A stretch of DNA of 64,000 bases from Pseudomonas floridensis (GTDB taxonomy: Bacteria; Pseudomonadota; Gammaproteobacteria; Pseudomonadales; Pseudomonadaceae): positions 1 through 64,000 of the forward strand of contig NZ_MUIO01000106.1 in assembly GCF_002087235.1 (NCBI RefSeq), given 5' to 3'. Position 1 is the first letter of the stretch. Each line of letters begins with the position of its first letter. The translations under genes were made by a program, and so were the position numbers. Below are positions 34,630 to 44,654 of the stretch, one piece after another. The notes beneath the pieces were generated by a model that did no database searches, was not told the DNA's origin, and worked only from the letters and a program-made list of their open reading frames with translations.

Positions 34630-35268
34630 ATGATGCGCCGCATGCGCATACCCTCCGATCACCCGCTTCTGCTACGAATCGTCGACGACCTGGCCGCAAA
34701 CGGCTGGTCGCAGCAGAATATTTTCCTGCCCGAAAGTCTGACCCTTGAACTCGAACAGGAGTGCCGCAAGCGTGCGGCCGAAGGTGAGCTTGAGCCTGCG
34801 GGCGTCGGGCGCGGCCCTGCGCAGGAAGTGCGCGAGGGCATTCGTGGGGATCGTATCCAGTGGCTGGAGGCAGGACAGGCGGACTGCTGCGACAGCTATC
34901 TTGAGCTGATGGACAGCCTGCGCGAGGCACTGAACCGTGGTCTGTTTCTGGGGCTTGAGGATTACGAAAGTCATTTTGCCCAGTATCCGCCCGGCGCGTT
35001 CTATCTGCGTCACGTGGATCGCTTTCGCGACGATGACAAGCGCATGGTGTCGGCGGTGCTGTACCTCAACAATGCCTGGTTGCCGGAGCATGGCGGTCAG
35101 CTGCGCATGTACCTCAAGGGCGAGGTGGCTTATGACGTGCAGCCTACCGGCGGCTGTCTGGTGGTGTTTCTGTCTGGCGATATCCCTCATGAAGTGTTGC
35201 CCGCGACCCGTGACCGGCTTTCATTGACCGGCTGGTTCCGGCGGCGTGGCAACGAGGTGTTCCCGTAG
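34630..35268 (+). CDS. 2-oxoglutarate/Fe(II)-dependent dioxygenase, prolyl-hydroxylase-like
   Basis: A protein of about 212 residues with the P4Hc/PKHD-type double-stranded beta-helix. Iron ligands are visible as H and D in YLRHVDRF and H in DIPHEVLP; the 2-oxoglutarate salt-bridge arginine is in DRLSLTGWFRRR. The middle (VSAVLYLNNAW, GGQLRMY, GGCLVVFLSGDIPHEV) matches SM-20-like proteins. Starts at 34624, 34630, 34633 or 34642 are possible; 34630 lies 9 nt from AGGG. It is divergent from the DUF2059-like gene. The target could be a ribosomal protein or translation factor, as for related enzymes, but that is inference. Confidence 0.82.
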   Translation: MMRRMRIPSDHPLLLRIVDDLAANGWSQQNIFLPESLTLELEQECRKRAAEGELEPAGVGRGPAQEVREGIRGDRIQWLEAGQADCCDSYLELMDSLREALNRGLFLGLEDYESHFAQYPPGAFYLRHVDRFRDDDKRMVSAVLYLNNAWLPEHGGQLRMYLKGEVAYDVQPTGGCLVVFLSGDIPHEVLPATRDRLSLTGWFRRRGNEVFP

Positions 35269-35423
35269 GTCGCGTACCTGTTTCATGAAAACTGTTTCAT
35301 CAAGACCTTCAGCCTTCAGCCTTCGGACCACCGGGCGGGCTATCGTAGCCATGCCTCATCCGCTCCTGAACCCAGTGGCCTGATGCAGAGTCCGACATTA
35401 CGTCAATCGAGTCTGGAGGAATC

Positions 35424-35861
35424 ATGAAGACGCTATTTTCTGGAACCGTCATTGCGAGCGTCCTGCTGAGCGCTTCGATGCTGGTCAGCGCTGCCGACAT
35501 TCCGCGTACGGCGTCGCCAGCGGGTGCCGAGGTCTACATCATCTCGCCCAAGGACGGTGAAACCGTGACGTCACCGTTCAAGGTGCAGTTCGGTCTGAAA
35601 GGCATGGGCGTGGCCCCTGCCGGTGTCGACGTTCCCGAGACCGGTCATCACCACTTGCTGATCGACGTCAAAGACCAGCCTGCGATGGACGCGCCGCTGC
35701 CCATGACCGACAACATTCGTCATTTCGGCAAGGGCCAGACCGAAACCGAAGTGAACCTGCCCCCAGGCCAGCACACCCTGCAACTGCTGGTCGGTGACAA
35801 GAGCCACATCCCGCTGAACCCGAGCGTCGAGTCGAAAAAGATCACGATCAATGTGAAGTGA
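35424..35861 (+). CDS. Secreted DUF4399 protein
   Basis: A 145-residue periplasmic protein with signal peptide MKTLFSGTVIASVLLSASMLVSA (cut before ADIPRTA). The mature part has the DUF4399 hallmarks: VYIISPKDGETVTSPFKVQFGLKGMGVAPA, ETGHHHLLID, and PPGQHTLQLLVGDKSHIPLNP. The triple histidine suggests possible metal contact. GGAGG stands before the ATG. A REP core and a strong terminator follow. Function unknown. Confidence 0.85.
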   Translation: MKTLFSGTVIASVLLSASMLVSAADIPRTASPAGAEVYIISPKDGETVTSPFKVQFGLKGMGVAPAGVDVPETGHHHLLIDVKDQPAMDAPLPMTDNIRHFGKGQTETEVNLPPGQHTLQLLVGDKSHIPLNPSVESKKITINVK

Positions 35862-35883
35862 CGTGGGACGCAGTTGAGGTTTC

Positions 35884-35902
35884 AGCGAGCTTGCTCGCGA
35901 AG
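35884..35902 (+). repeat. Single REP element
   Basis: CAGCGAGCTTGCTCGCGAAG carries the palindromic core GCGAGCTTGCTCGC, the same as in the cluster at 29711-29906. It sits between the DUF4399 gene and the terminator. Confidence 0.75.
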
Positions 35903-35954
35903 AGAACGATACAGACCGGTTCTGTTCTGAAAAGCCCTCCACCCGAGCCCTACA

Positions 35955-35982
35955 AAAAAGGAGACCCGAAGGTCTCCTTTTT
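35955..35982. terminator. Bidirectional rho-independent terminator
   Basis: AAAAAGGAGACC (35955-35966), loop CGAA, GGTCTCCTTTTT (35971-35982). The stable tetraloop and T-runs on both strands serve the convergent DUF4399 gene and serA. Confidence 0.95.
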
Positions 35983-36003
35983 CATTACTGCGCAGTAATC
36001 AGA

Positions 36004-37233
36004 TCAGAACAGCACGCGGCTGCGGATGGTGCCTTTGATCTGTTGCAGCTTCTCTTGCGCCAGGTCTGAATATTCGGCGTCGACGTCGATCACCACGTAA
36101 CCGACATTCTCGTTGGTCTGCAGGAACTGACCGGAGATGTTGATGCCGTTTTCGGCGAAGACCTTGTTGATCTCGCTGAGCACGCCCGGGATGTTTTCGT
36201 GGATGTGCAGCAGGCGGTGCTTGCCTGGGTGAGCGGGCAAGGCCACTTCCGGGAAATTGACCGAGGACACCGACGTACCGTTGTCGCTGTATTTGACCAG
36301 CTTCTCGGCCACTTCCAGACCGATGTTGGCCTGCGCTTCAGCAGTGGAACCGCCGATGTGCGGGGTCAGGATCACGTTGTCCAGGCCGCGCAGCGGGCTT
36401 TCGAAAATGTCGTCGTTGGAACGTGGCTCGACCGGGAACACGTCGATGGCCGCGCCGATAAGGTGTTTGTCCTTGATCGCGGCAGCCAGGGCGTCCAGCT
36501 CGACCACGGTGCCACGTGCAGCGTTGATCAGGATCGCGCCTTTCTTCATGGCGCGGATTTCCTTCTCGCCGATCATCCACTGGGTGGATGGCAGCTCAGG
36601 CACGTGCAGGGAAACGATGTCGGCCAGGCCCAGCAGCTCGTTCAGGCTGGTGACCTGGGTCGCGTTGCCCAGCGGCAGCTTGGTCAGCGGGTCGAAGAAG
36701 AACACCTGCATGCCCAGGCCTTCAGCCAGAACCGACAACTGAGTACCGATCGAGCCATAGCCGATGATGCCCAGCTTCTTGCCACGGATTTCAAACGAGT
36801 TGGCGGCGCTTTTGATCCAGCCGCCGCGGTGGCAGGAGGCATTCTTCTCAGGGATACCGCGCAGCAGCAGGATGGCTTCGGCCAGCACCAGTTCGGCCAC
36901 GGAGCGGGTGTTGGAGTAAGGCGCGTTGAATACCGCGATACCGCGCTCACGCGCTGCGTTGAGGTCGACCTGGTTGGTGCCGATGCAGAAGCAGCCGACC
37001 GCGACCAGTTTCTTGGCGCAATCGAACATTTCTTCGGTCAGTTGAGTGCGGGAGCGGATACCGATGAAATGAGCGTCGGCGATCTTTTCCTTGAGCTCGG
37101 CTTCCGGCAGAGACTTGGTGTGGTACTCGATGCTGGTGTAGCCGGCTGCCTTGAGGACGTCGACAGCGGACTGGTGGACGCCTTCGAGAAGAAGGAACTT
37201 GATCTTGCTCTTGTCGAGGGAAGTCTTGCTCAT
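36004..37233 (-). CDS. serA: D-3-phosphoglycerate dehydrogenase
   Basis: A 409-residue enzyme for the first step of serine synthesis, which also reduces 2-oxoglutarate to D-2-hydroxyglutarate. The N-terminal substrate domain (IKFLLLEGVHQSAVDVLKAAGY), the NAD domain (KKLGIIGYGSIGTQLSVLAEGLGM) and the catalytic His in LTPHIGGSTAEAQ are visible, followed by a C-terminal ACT domain (RLLHIHENIPGVLSEINKVFAENGIN) for serine feedback. MSKTSLDKSK is chosen as start; the 90-codon extension would cross the intergenic promoter region. It is divergent from the D-2-hydroxyglutarate dehydrogenase gene. Confidence 0.95.
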   Translation of the reverse strand: MSKTSLDKSKIKFLLLEGVHQSAVDVLKAAGYTSIEYHTKSLPEAELKEKIADAHFIGIRSRTQLTEEMFDCAKKLVAVGCFCIGTNQVDLNAARERGIAVFNAPYSNTRSVAELVLAEAILLLRGIPEKNASCHRGGWIKSAANSFEIRGKKLGIIGYGSIGTQLSVLAEGLGMQVFFFDPLTKLPLGNATQVTSLNELLGLADIVSLHVPELPSTQWMIGEKEIRAMKKGAILINAARGTVVELDALAAAIKDKHLIGAAIDVFPVEPRSNDDIFESPLRGLDNVILTPHIGGSTAEAQANIGLEVAEKLVKYSDNGTSVSSVNFPEVALPAHPGKHRLLHIHENIPGVLSEINKVFAENGINISGQFLQTNENVGYVVIDVDAEYSDLAQEKLQQIKGTIRSRVLF

Positions 37234-37287
37234 CTGCGTAAACCTGTGTCCCGAAGAAAATTGGCAGGGGGTGGCCGGAACGGCGTC

Positions 37288-37321
37288 TTGGCGCGGTTCA
37301 CGGGGGGCGTATGCTAGCATA
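37288..37321 (+). promoter_or_regulatory. Promoter with palindrome between serA and the hydroxyglutarate dehydrogenase gene
   Basis: TTGGCG (37288-37293) and TATGCT (37310-37315) with 16 nt spacing form a plausible sigma-70 promoter for the rightward gene. The -10 lies in the 12-bp perfect palindrome TATGCTAGCATA (37310-37321), which could be an operator or serve -10 elements on both strands. Confidence 0.5.
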
Positions 37322-37395
37322 TGCACCCCGCGAAACCCCATTCTTGAACGTGAACCGTTCTCAGGATGCCCATGAATTGTTCGAGAGTTGAGTCC

Positions 37396-38790
37396 ATGAC
37401 CCATCCCGCTTTGATTGATGAGCTCAAGACCCTGGTTGACCCTGGCAAAGTGCTGACCGACGAGGGTTCCCTGCAAACGTACGGCAAGGACTGGACCAAG
37501 CAATTCACCCCCGCTCCGCTGGCCATCGTGTTTCCCAAGACCACCGAACAGGTGCAGGCGATCGTGCGCTGGGCCAATGAGCGCCTCGTCGCGCTGGTGC
37601 CGTCCGGTGGCAGAACGGGGCTTTCAGCCGCGGCCGTCGCAGCCGATGGCGAGGTGGTGGTTTCGTTCGACTACATGAATCAGGTGCTGGACCTCAATCT
37701 GACCGACCGCACAGCGGTCTGCCAACCGGGCGTGATTACCCGTCAGTTGCAGGCGCTGGCGGAAGAAAACGGGCTGTATTATCCGGTCGATTTCGCGTCG
37801 TCGGGTTCCAGCCAGATTGGCGGCAACATCGGCACCAATGCCGGCGGGATCAAGGTCATTCGTTATGGCATGACGCGCAATTGGGTGGCGGGCCTGAAGG
37901 TGGTCACCGGCAAGGGCGATCTGCTGGAACTGAACAAAGACCTGATCAAGAACGCCACTGGTTACGACCTGCGGCAATTGTTCATCGGGGCCGAGGGCAC
38001 ACTCGGTTTCGTGGTCGAGGCCACCATGCGTCTGGACCGTGCGCCGCGCAACCTGACCGCCATGGTCCTGGGTACCACCGACTTCAATTCGATCATGCCG
38101 GTGCTGCATGCCTTCCACGGCAAGCTTGACCTGACCGCTTTCGAATTCTTCTCCGACAAGTCCTTCGCCCGTGTCATGGCGCGCGGTGACGTGCCGTCGC
38201 CGTTCGACACGCCCTGTCCGTTCTATGTGTTGCTGGAGTTCGAAGCCACCACCGAAGACCTGGCCAATCAGGCACTGGAGACCTTCGAGCATTGCGTGGA
38301 GCAGGGCTGGGTGCTGGATGGCGTGATGAGCCAGAGTGAGCAGCAGTTGCGCAACCTGTGGAAACTGCGCGAGTACATTTCCGAAACCATCTCGCACTTC
38401 ACACCCTACAAAAACGACATCTCGGTCACGGTCTCGAAAGTGCCACAATTTCTTGCCGAAATTGACGCCATTGTCGCTGAACACTACCCCGATTTCGACG
38501 TGCTCTGGTATGGCCACATCGGCGACGGCAACCTGCACCTGAACATTCTCAAGCCCGAACAACTCGACAAGGACGAATTCTTCGTCAAATGTGCGCGGGT
38601 CAACAAGTGGGTGTTCGAGACGGTCGAGAAGTACAACGGCTCGATTTCCGCCGAACATGGGGTCGGGATGACCAAACGTGATTACCTGACGTACAGCCGC
38701 TCACCCGTCGAGATCGAGTACATGAAGGCGTTGAAGGCGATCTTCGACCCCAACGGCATCATGAATCCCGGCAAGATTTTCGCTGTTTGA
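37396..38790 (+). CDS. D-2-hydroxyglutarate dehydrogenase, FAD-linked
   Basis: A 464-residue flavoprotein of the VAO/GlcD family. The FAD domain is recognisable by PSGGRTGLSAAAV, SSGSSQIGGNIGTNAGG and GAEGTLGFVVEATM; the C-terminal oxidase domain has LWYGHIGDGNLHLNI (metal-binding His) and SAEHGVGMTKRD. It oxidises D-2-hydroxyglutarate to 2-oxoglutarate, passing electrons to the electron-transfer flavoprotein. Because SerA makes D-2-hydroxyglutarate, the divergent pair is a known coupling that pulls serine synthesis forward. A D-lactate or glycolate oxidase role is less likely given this neighbour. The start is ATG 37396. Confidence 0.88.
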   Translation: MTHPALIDELKTLVDPGKVLTDEGSLQTYGKDWTKQFTPAPLAIVFPKTTEQVQAIVRWANERLVALVPSGGRTGLSAAAVAADGEVVVSFDYMNQVLDLNLTDRTAVCQPGVITRQLQALAEENGLYYPVDFASSGSSQIGGNIGTNAGGIKVIRYGMTRNWVAGLKVVTGKGDLLELNKDLIKNATGYDLRQLFIGAEGTLGFVVEATMRLDRAPRNLTAMVLGTTDFNSIMPVLHAFHGKLDLTAFEFFSDKSFARVMARGDVPSPFDTPCPFYVLLEFEATTEDLANQALETFEHCVEQGWVLDGVMSQSEQQLRNLWKLREYISETISHFTPYKNDISVTVSKVPQFLAEIDAIVAEHYPDFDVLWYGHIGDGNLHLNILKPEQLDKDEFFVKCARVNKWVFETVEKYNGSISAEHGVGMTKRDYLTYSRSPVEIEYMKALKAIFDPNGIMNPGKIFAV

Positions 38791-38847
38791 TCACCTGCCG
38801 GACCGTATATCAATAAAAAGCCGCATCTATCAGACCCAGGAGACGTC

Positions 38848-39513
38848 ATGAGCTATCAGCACAAATATGTCGATGGAACGAACATCCACTTCCCGCTGGG
38901 CAAAGTGGTGTGTATCGGTCGTAATTACGCCGAGCATGCCAAGGAGCTGGGCAACCCGGTCCCCACCGAGCCTTTGCTGTTCATGAAGCCCGGCAGCGCC
39001 GTGGTGGCGCTGGAAGGCGGCTTTACCATCCCGTCCGACCGGGGCTCGGTGCACTACGAAGCCGAAATCGTGGTGCTGATCGGCAAGCCCCTGACCAAGA
39101 ACCCGTCGCGTGAAGAAGTGCTGGACGCCATCAGTGGCTTCGCGCCAGGTCTGGACCTGACCCTGCGTGACGTGCAATCGCGTCTGCGGGAAAAGGGCCT
39201 GCCGTGGGAACTGGCCAAATGTTTCGACGGCGCTGCCGTGATCGCGCCTTTCGTGCCTGCCGAAACCTTCCCTGACCTGACCGATATCGGCATTCGTCTG
39301 ACCATCAACGGCAAGGTCGTGCAAGACGGCAACAGCAGTCTGATGCTCAACCCCATCGTGCCAATGATCCAGCACATGGCCGCCAACTTCTCGTTGCAGG
39401 CTGGCGACATCATCATGACCGGTACGCCAGCGGGTGTAGGTCCGTTCGAAGCCGGTGATACGATCGTCCTGGAACTGGCGGGCCAGACGCCTTTCGAGAG
39501 CGTCGTGCGCTAA
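38848..39513 (+). CDS. Fumarylacetoacetate hydrolase family protein
   Basis: A 221-residue FAH-fold enzyme of the short FAHD1/YcgM type. GKVVCIGRNYAEHAKELG, FMKPGSAVV, VHYEAEIVVLIGK (metal Glu ligands) and IIMTGTPAGVGPF are family landmarks. Such enzymes split acylpyruvates or act as oxaloacetate tautomerases/decarboxylases. AGGAG stands 6 nt before the ATG. It is 57 bp after the hydroxyglutarate dehydrogenase gene on the same strand and may share its transcript; a strong terminator follows. Confidence 0.87.
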   Translation: MSYQHKYVDGTNIHFPLGKVVCIGRNYAEHAKELGNPVPTEPLLFMKPGSAVVALEGGFTIPSDRGSVHYEAEIVVLIGKPLTKNPSREEVLDAISGFAPGLDLTLRDVQSRLREKGLPWELAKCFDGAAVIAPFVPAETFPDLTDIGIRLTINGKVVQDGNSSLMLNPIVPMIQHMAANFSLQAGDIIMTGTPAGVGPFEAGDTIVLELAGQTPFESVVR

Positions 39514-39535
39514 CCCGCTCAACCGCGCTTAACTG

Positions 39536-39571
39536 CAAAAGCCACCCGGATTGACGTTCGGGTGGCTTTTG
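39536..39571. terminator. Rho-independent terminator
   Basis: CAAAAGCCACCCG (39536-39548) pairs with CGGGTGGCTTTTG (39559-39571) around a 10-nt loop, with T-rich sequence after the stem. It ends the 37396-39513 unit. Confidence 0.92.
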
Positions 39572-39697
39572 TCTGTCCGCTGGGTAATAGTTCCCACCGC
39601 TTTGCGTTTTTTTCACACCTGTTCTGGATAATCCTGCCGGCCCTGCAAACGGGCAATACGCCAACTACGACGTTATTTCTGCTCGGGAACACCTTGA

Positions 39698-40630
39698 ATG
39701 CCCCTTCCAGCCCAGACATTGCCCGCCTCCAAAAAACGCTTTGCCTTCATTCGAAGCCTGCGCTGGTATTCGTGGTTGTTGCTGGCGGTGATCATGGGCT
39801 ACGGCCTGGCCTTCGCCATGCACTGGGACGACCGCGCGATACTCTGGTTGCAGGAAAGCTTTGAAAACAAGGCGGGTCGCAACGCAAGCATCTGGCTGCC
39901 GGACTACCATGTCGCTATCGATGCGAAGGTGCTGCCTGGCATGGAAGACGACGAGGCGTCGGATCTGTCTTACAACCCCGTGACCAAAACCCTGTTTGCT
40001 GTCATGGGCAAGAATGCGTTTCTGGTGGAGCTGACATTGACCGGCGACGTTCTGCGCAAGATCCCGCTGGTCGGCTGGAGTAACCCGGAAGGCGTCGCCG
40101 TGATGAATGATGGCCTGATCGCCATCACTGACGAGCGTCAGCACCAGTTGACCATTGTTAAGGTGACGGCGGACACCACCACGCTGAACATTGATGATTT
40201 CCCGAAATACGACCTGGGCAAATCGGAAAACCAGAACAAGGGTTTCGAGGGCATTGCCTGGGACCCGCGTCGTCAGCAGCTGTTGCTGGGTGAGGAGCGT
40301 CCTGCGGCGCTCTTTACCTGGAAGAGCGATGGCAGCGACGTGCTCACAGGGGACAAGCAGAAACTGCCGAGTCGTTCGCTGGACATGCGCAACCTCTCCT
40401 CGCTGAGCATCGACCCGCGCACCGGCCACATGCTGGCGCTGTCGGCGGATTCTCACCTGCTGCTGGAAGTGGACGAGCAGGGCGAGCAGGTCAGCTTCAT
40501 GACGTTGCTGGGTGGCATGAATGGTCTGAAAGACACGATCCCGCGCGCCGAAGGCGTTGCGCTGGATGAAGCTGGAACGCTGTACATGGTGAGCGAGCCG
40601 AATCTGTTCTATTCATTTCGCAAGCACTGA
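39698..40630 (+). CDS. SdiA-regulated/YjiK-family protein, copy 1
   Basis: A 310-residue protein anchored by one N-terminal membrane helix (RWYSWLLLAVIMGYGLAFAM), with a periplasmic beta-propeller-like domain. The family pattern is ASDLSYNPVTKTLFAVMGKN, VGWSNPEGVAVMNDG, GFEGIAWDPRRQQLLLGEER and IPRAEGVALDEAGTLYMVSEPNLFYSF. The same layout is seen in E. coli YjiK, a gene linked to SdiA control; no biochemical role is established to my knowledge. The paralogue follows 110 bp downstream in the same direction. Confidence 0.8.
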   Translation: MPLPAQTLPASKKRFAFIRSLRWYSWLLLAVIMGYGLAFAMHWDDRAILWLQESFENKAGRNASIWLPDYHVAIDAKVLPGMEDDEASDLSYNPVTKTLFAVMGKNAFLVELTLTGDVLRKIPLVGWSNPEGVAVMNDGLIAITDERQHQLTIVKVTADTTTLNIDDFPKYDLGKSENQNKGFEGIAWDPRRQQLLLGEERPAALFTWKSDGSDVLTGDKQKLPSRSLDMRNLSSLSIDPRTGHMLALSADSHLLLEVDEQGEQVSFMTLLGGMNGLKDTIPRAEGVALDEAGTLYMVSEPNLFYSFRKH

Positions 40631-40742
40631 GCCAGGACGGCCGATCACATAACTGGTAAAGAAATAGCATTACGCCATTAAGCTTGTTTTCAGAATGCCG
40701 TGCTATCAATGCCGTCCGCTCAACCTTTCCGAGTCACCGTCA

Positions 40743-41648
40743 ATGCGTCGCTCTACCCGCTCTTTGCTCGTGCTTGTCGTCCTTGTGCCCCTGATCGTGC
40801 TGTTTGTCTTCGCCAACCAGCGATACCGTTTCGTAGAGCGCGCCCAGTACGACTGGCGGATTTTCTGGCAGTCCGATTCACAGGAAGCCATCGGCCTGGA
40901 CCAATACCGCGCAGTGGTCGAGGAGCACGTCATTGAGGGCCTTTCGGACGACGTCTCGGGCCTGAGTTTCGATCCGGATCGTAAAAGCCTGTTCACGGTC
41001 ACCAACCAGAACGCTGAAATGATCGAGTTGAGCCTGGACGGGCGCGTCCTGCGGCGCATCAAGCTGGTCGGCTTCGGTGATGCGGAGGCCGTCGAATACA
41101 TCAGCCCCGGCGTCTACGTGATCAGTGACGAGCGTCAGCAGCGCCTGATCAAGGTACGTATCGATGACACCACTCAGTCGCTGGATGCCGCCAACGCCGA
41201 GCAACTGACACTGGGCCTCAATGCCGGCGGCAATAAGGGCTATGAAGGTCTGGCCTACGATCGGCACAACAAGCGCCTGTTCGTCGCTCGTGAGCGCGAC
41301 CCGGTGCAGATCATCGAAGTGCGGGGCTTTCCCAGGACCAGTGCCGATGGCCCCAACAACCTTCAGGTCATCTCCGACAGCAAGCGGGATGCCGGTTTGT
41401 TTGTTCGCGACCTTTCCAGCCTGCAGTTCGACCAGAACAGCGGGCACTTGCTGGCACTGTCCGACGAGTCGAAACAGATTATCGAGCTGGACACCGATGG
41501 CCGCCCGATTGGTAGCAGTTCGTTGAAGAAGGGACAGATGGGGCTGAGCAAGAGTGTGCCGCAGGCCGAAGGTGTTGCCATGGACGACGATGGGGTGATG
41601 TATCTGGTGAGCGAACCGAATCTGTTCTACGTGTTTCGCAAACCGTAA
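40743..41648 (+). CDS. SdiA-regulated/YjiK-family protein, copy 2
   Basis: A 301-residue paralogue of the preceding gene, with an N-terminal helix (SLLVLVVLVPLIVLFVFA) and the same propeller signatures (VSGLSFDPDRKSLFTVTNQN, YEGLAYDRHNKRLFVARERD, VPQAEGVAMDDDGVMYLVSEPNLFYVF). The two share the most at their C-termini and are otherwise well diverged, so the duplication is old. The start is uncertain: ATG 40743 lacks a strong ribosome site, and ATG 40695 in the same frame would add 16 residues. A hairpin terminator follows. Confidence 0.78.
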   Translation: MRRSTRSLLVLVVLVPLIVLFVFANQRYRFVERAQYDWRIFWQSDSQEAIGLDQYRAVVEEHVIEGLSDDVSGLSFDPDRKSLFTVTNQNAEMIELSLDGRVLRRIKLVGFGDAEAVEYISPGVYVISDERQQRLIKVRIDDTTQSLDAANAEQLTLGLNAGGNKGYEGLAYDRHNKRLFVARERDPVQIIEVRGFPRTSADGPNNLQVISDSKRDAGLFVRDLSSLQFDQNSGHLLALSDESKQIIELDTDGRPIGSSSLKKGQMGLSKSVPQAEGVAMDDDGVMYLVSEPNLFYVFRKP

Positions 41649-41657
41649 CGTTGGAGC

Positions 41658-41682
41658 ACCCTGCCCACGCGGTGGGCAGGGT
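41658..41682. terminator. Hairpin between the YjiK-like gene and rpiA
   Basis: ACCCTGCCCAC (41658-41668) pairs with GTGGGCAGGGT (41672-41682) with a 3-nt loop: an 11-bp stem between two convergent genes. The T-run is poor on both sides, but the stem is strong and well placed. Confidence 0.75.
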
Positions 41683-41690
41683 TGGATAGC

Positions 41691-42362
41691 TTAGCGGGTC
41701 AGCGTTTTCACGCCTTCGGCCGTACCCAGCAGCAACAAGTCTGCCGGACGTGCGGCGAACAGACCGTTGGTGACCACGCCGACGATGGCGTTGATTTGCG
41801 CTTCCAGCTCCACCGGGTTGGTGATGCTCATGTTATGCACGTCGAGAATGATGTTGCCGTTGTCGGTCAGCACGCCTTCGCGGTAGACCGGGTCGCCGCC
41901 CAGCTTGACCAGCTGGCGAGCCACATGGCTGCGCGCCATCGGGATGACTTCGACCGGCAGCGGGAAGGCGCCCAACACCGGGACCAGCTTGCTGCCGTCG
42001 GCGATGCAGATGAAGGTCTTCGCAACCGCCGCCACAATCTTCTCGCGGGTCAGGGCCGCGCCGCCGCCCTTGATCAGGTTCAGGTGCTCGTCGCTCTCGT
42101 CGGCACCGTCGATGTAGAACTCCAGATCGCTGACCGTATTCAGTTCATACACCGGAATTCCGTGGCCCTTGAGGCGTGCGGCGGTTGCTTCGGAACTGGC
42201 CACTGCACCGTCGAAGGCTGCCTTGTGTCGGGCAAGGGCGTCGATGAAACAGTTGGCCGTGGAGCCTGTGCCGACACCCACAATGCTCTTGTCGTCGAGC
42301 TTGGGAAGGATGAAATCGACAGCGGCTTGGGCGACTGCCTGTTTGAGTTGATCCTGGGTCAT
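41691..42362 (-). CDS. rpiA: Ribose-5-phosphate isomerase A
   Basis: A 223-residue isomerase converting ribose-5-phosphate and ribulose-5-phosphate. Landmarks are VGVGTGSTANCFIDAL (phosphate loop), SSEATAARLKGHGI, IDGADESDEHLNLIKGGGAALTREKI (catalytic Asp, Glu, Lys region) and the C-terminal NPVELEAQINAIVGVVTNGLFA. MTQDQLKQ is the start, with GGAG 5-6 nt upstream. A TATAAT-like -10 on the minus strand is at 42403-42408. It is divergent from ilvA. Confidence 0.95.
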   Translation of the reverse strand: MTQDQLKQAVAQAAVDFILPKLDDKSIVGVGTGSTANCFIDALARHKAAFDGAVASSEATAARLKGHGIPVYELNTVSDLEFYIDGADESDEHLNLIKGGGAALTREKIVAAVAKTFICIADGSKLVPVLGAFPLPVEVIPMARSHVARQLVKLGGDPVYREGVLTDNGNIILDVHNMSITNPVELEAQINAIVGVVTNGLFAARPADLLLLGTAEGVKTLTR

Positions 42363-42508
42363 GCGGGCTCCACGGGTGCCAGAGGTAAGCAAAAGGGCCC
42401 GCATTATAGCGATGACTGCGGCGCAAAGCCCTGTCATTCGTATGGTCGTGTCTCAGAGCGCGGGGTAGACTTGCCGGTCTTGCCCTTTCCGTCAGTGATG
42501 TCGTCCCG

Positions 42509-44023
<1,515 letters not shown>

Positions 44024-44051
44024 GGGCCTGCGTGGGTGAAGTGTCAGGGTG

Positions 44052-44119
44052 GGGTGGGCTTGTCCATGAAGGCCTCCTGCGGCGTTAGGACGGTGGGAGT
44101 GGACTTGTCCACGAAGGCT
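44052..44119 (+). repeat. Two REP elements in direct orientation
   Basis: A degenerate element with GGGTGGGCTTGTCCATGAAG (44053-44072) and a better one, GTGGGAGTGGACTTGTCCAC followed by GAAGGCT (44093-44119), lie after ilvA. The second has the palindromic core GTGGACTTGTCCAC. Confidence 0.7.
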
Positions 44120-44213
44120 GATGTTCAGGCGCTGCACTTCCAGCGGGTGCATGCCCGGGTTGTATCATCCTGCTGCTAGACTTTAAGGCCTCTAAACGAC
44201 AGGAATACCGCCG

Positions 44214-44642
44214 ATGGAACCCGTCACCGCCCTCAAAACCCTGCACATTGCCGCGATCACGCTGTTGTTGCTCAGCATTCTGGTGCTGGCCAGTGGCGTC
44301 ATCAAGGTTCGTCTCGAGGGTGACGCAACGATTCAAAACCGCCTGCTCACGCGGCCCCTGCTGTTTTTCTGGCTGTTGATGGCGGCGTGTCTGGCGATCC
44401 TGCCGTTCAGCGGCTGGTGGCTGGTGCATTCGCTGGGCCTGTCGCTGGGACAGACATGGGTGTTGGGTAGCAGCGTGCTGTACACCGTCGGGCTGTTCAG
44501 CTGGGTCTGGCTGGTGGCGAGGCTTAATCGTTTACGCCTCGGCTCCAGAACGGACCGGCGCGGTTTCACCTTGGTGCTGGCGGTCGTCAGCGTGGTGAGT
44601 TTTGTCGTGATCGCCGGCTTGATGGGGTTCAAACCGGCTTGA
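44214..44642 (+). CDS. Four-helix inner-membrane protein
   Basis: A 142-residue integral membrane protein with about four hydrophobic segments (LHIAAITLLLLSILVLASGV, LLFFWLLMAACLAILPFSGWW, WVLGSSVLYTVGLFSWVWLV, FTLVLAVVSVVSFVVIAGLMG). ALKTLHIAAI and the layout resemble DUF2269/SirB2-like proteins, where a histidine in the first helix is typical. AGGAA lies 9 nt before the ATG. It is convergent with the HAD gene. Function unknown. Confidence 0.75.
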   Translation: MEPVTALKTLHIAAITLLLLSILVLASGVIKVRLEGDATIQNRLLTRPLLFFWLLMAACLAILPFSGWWLVHSLGLSLGQTWVLGSSVLYTVGLFSWVWLVARLNRLRLGSRTDRRGFTLVLAVVSVVSFVVIAGLMGFKPA

Positions 44643-44654
44643 GGACCGTTTCGG

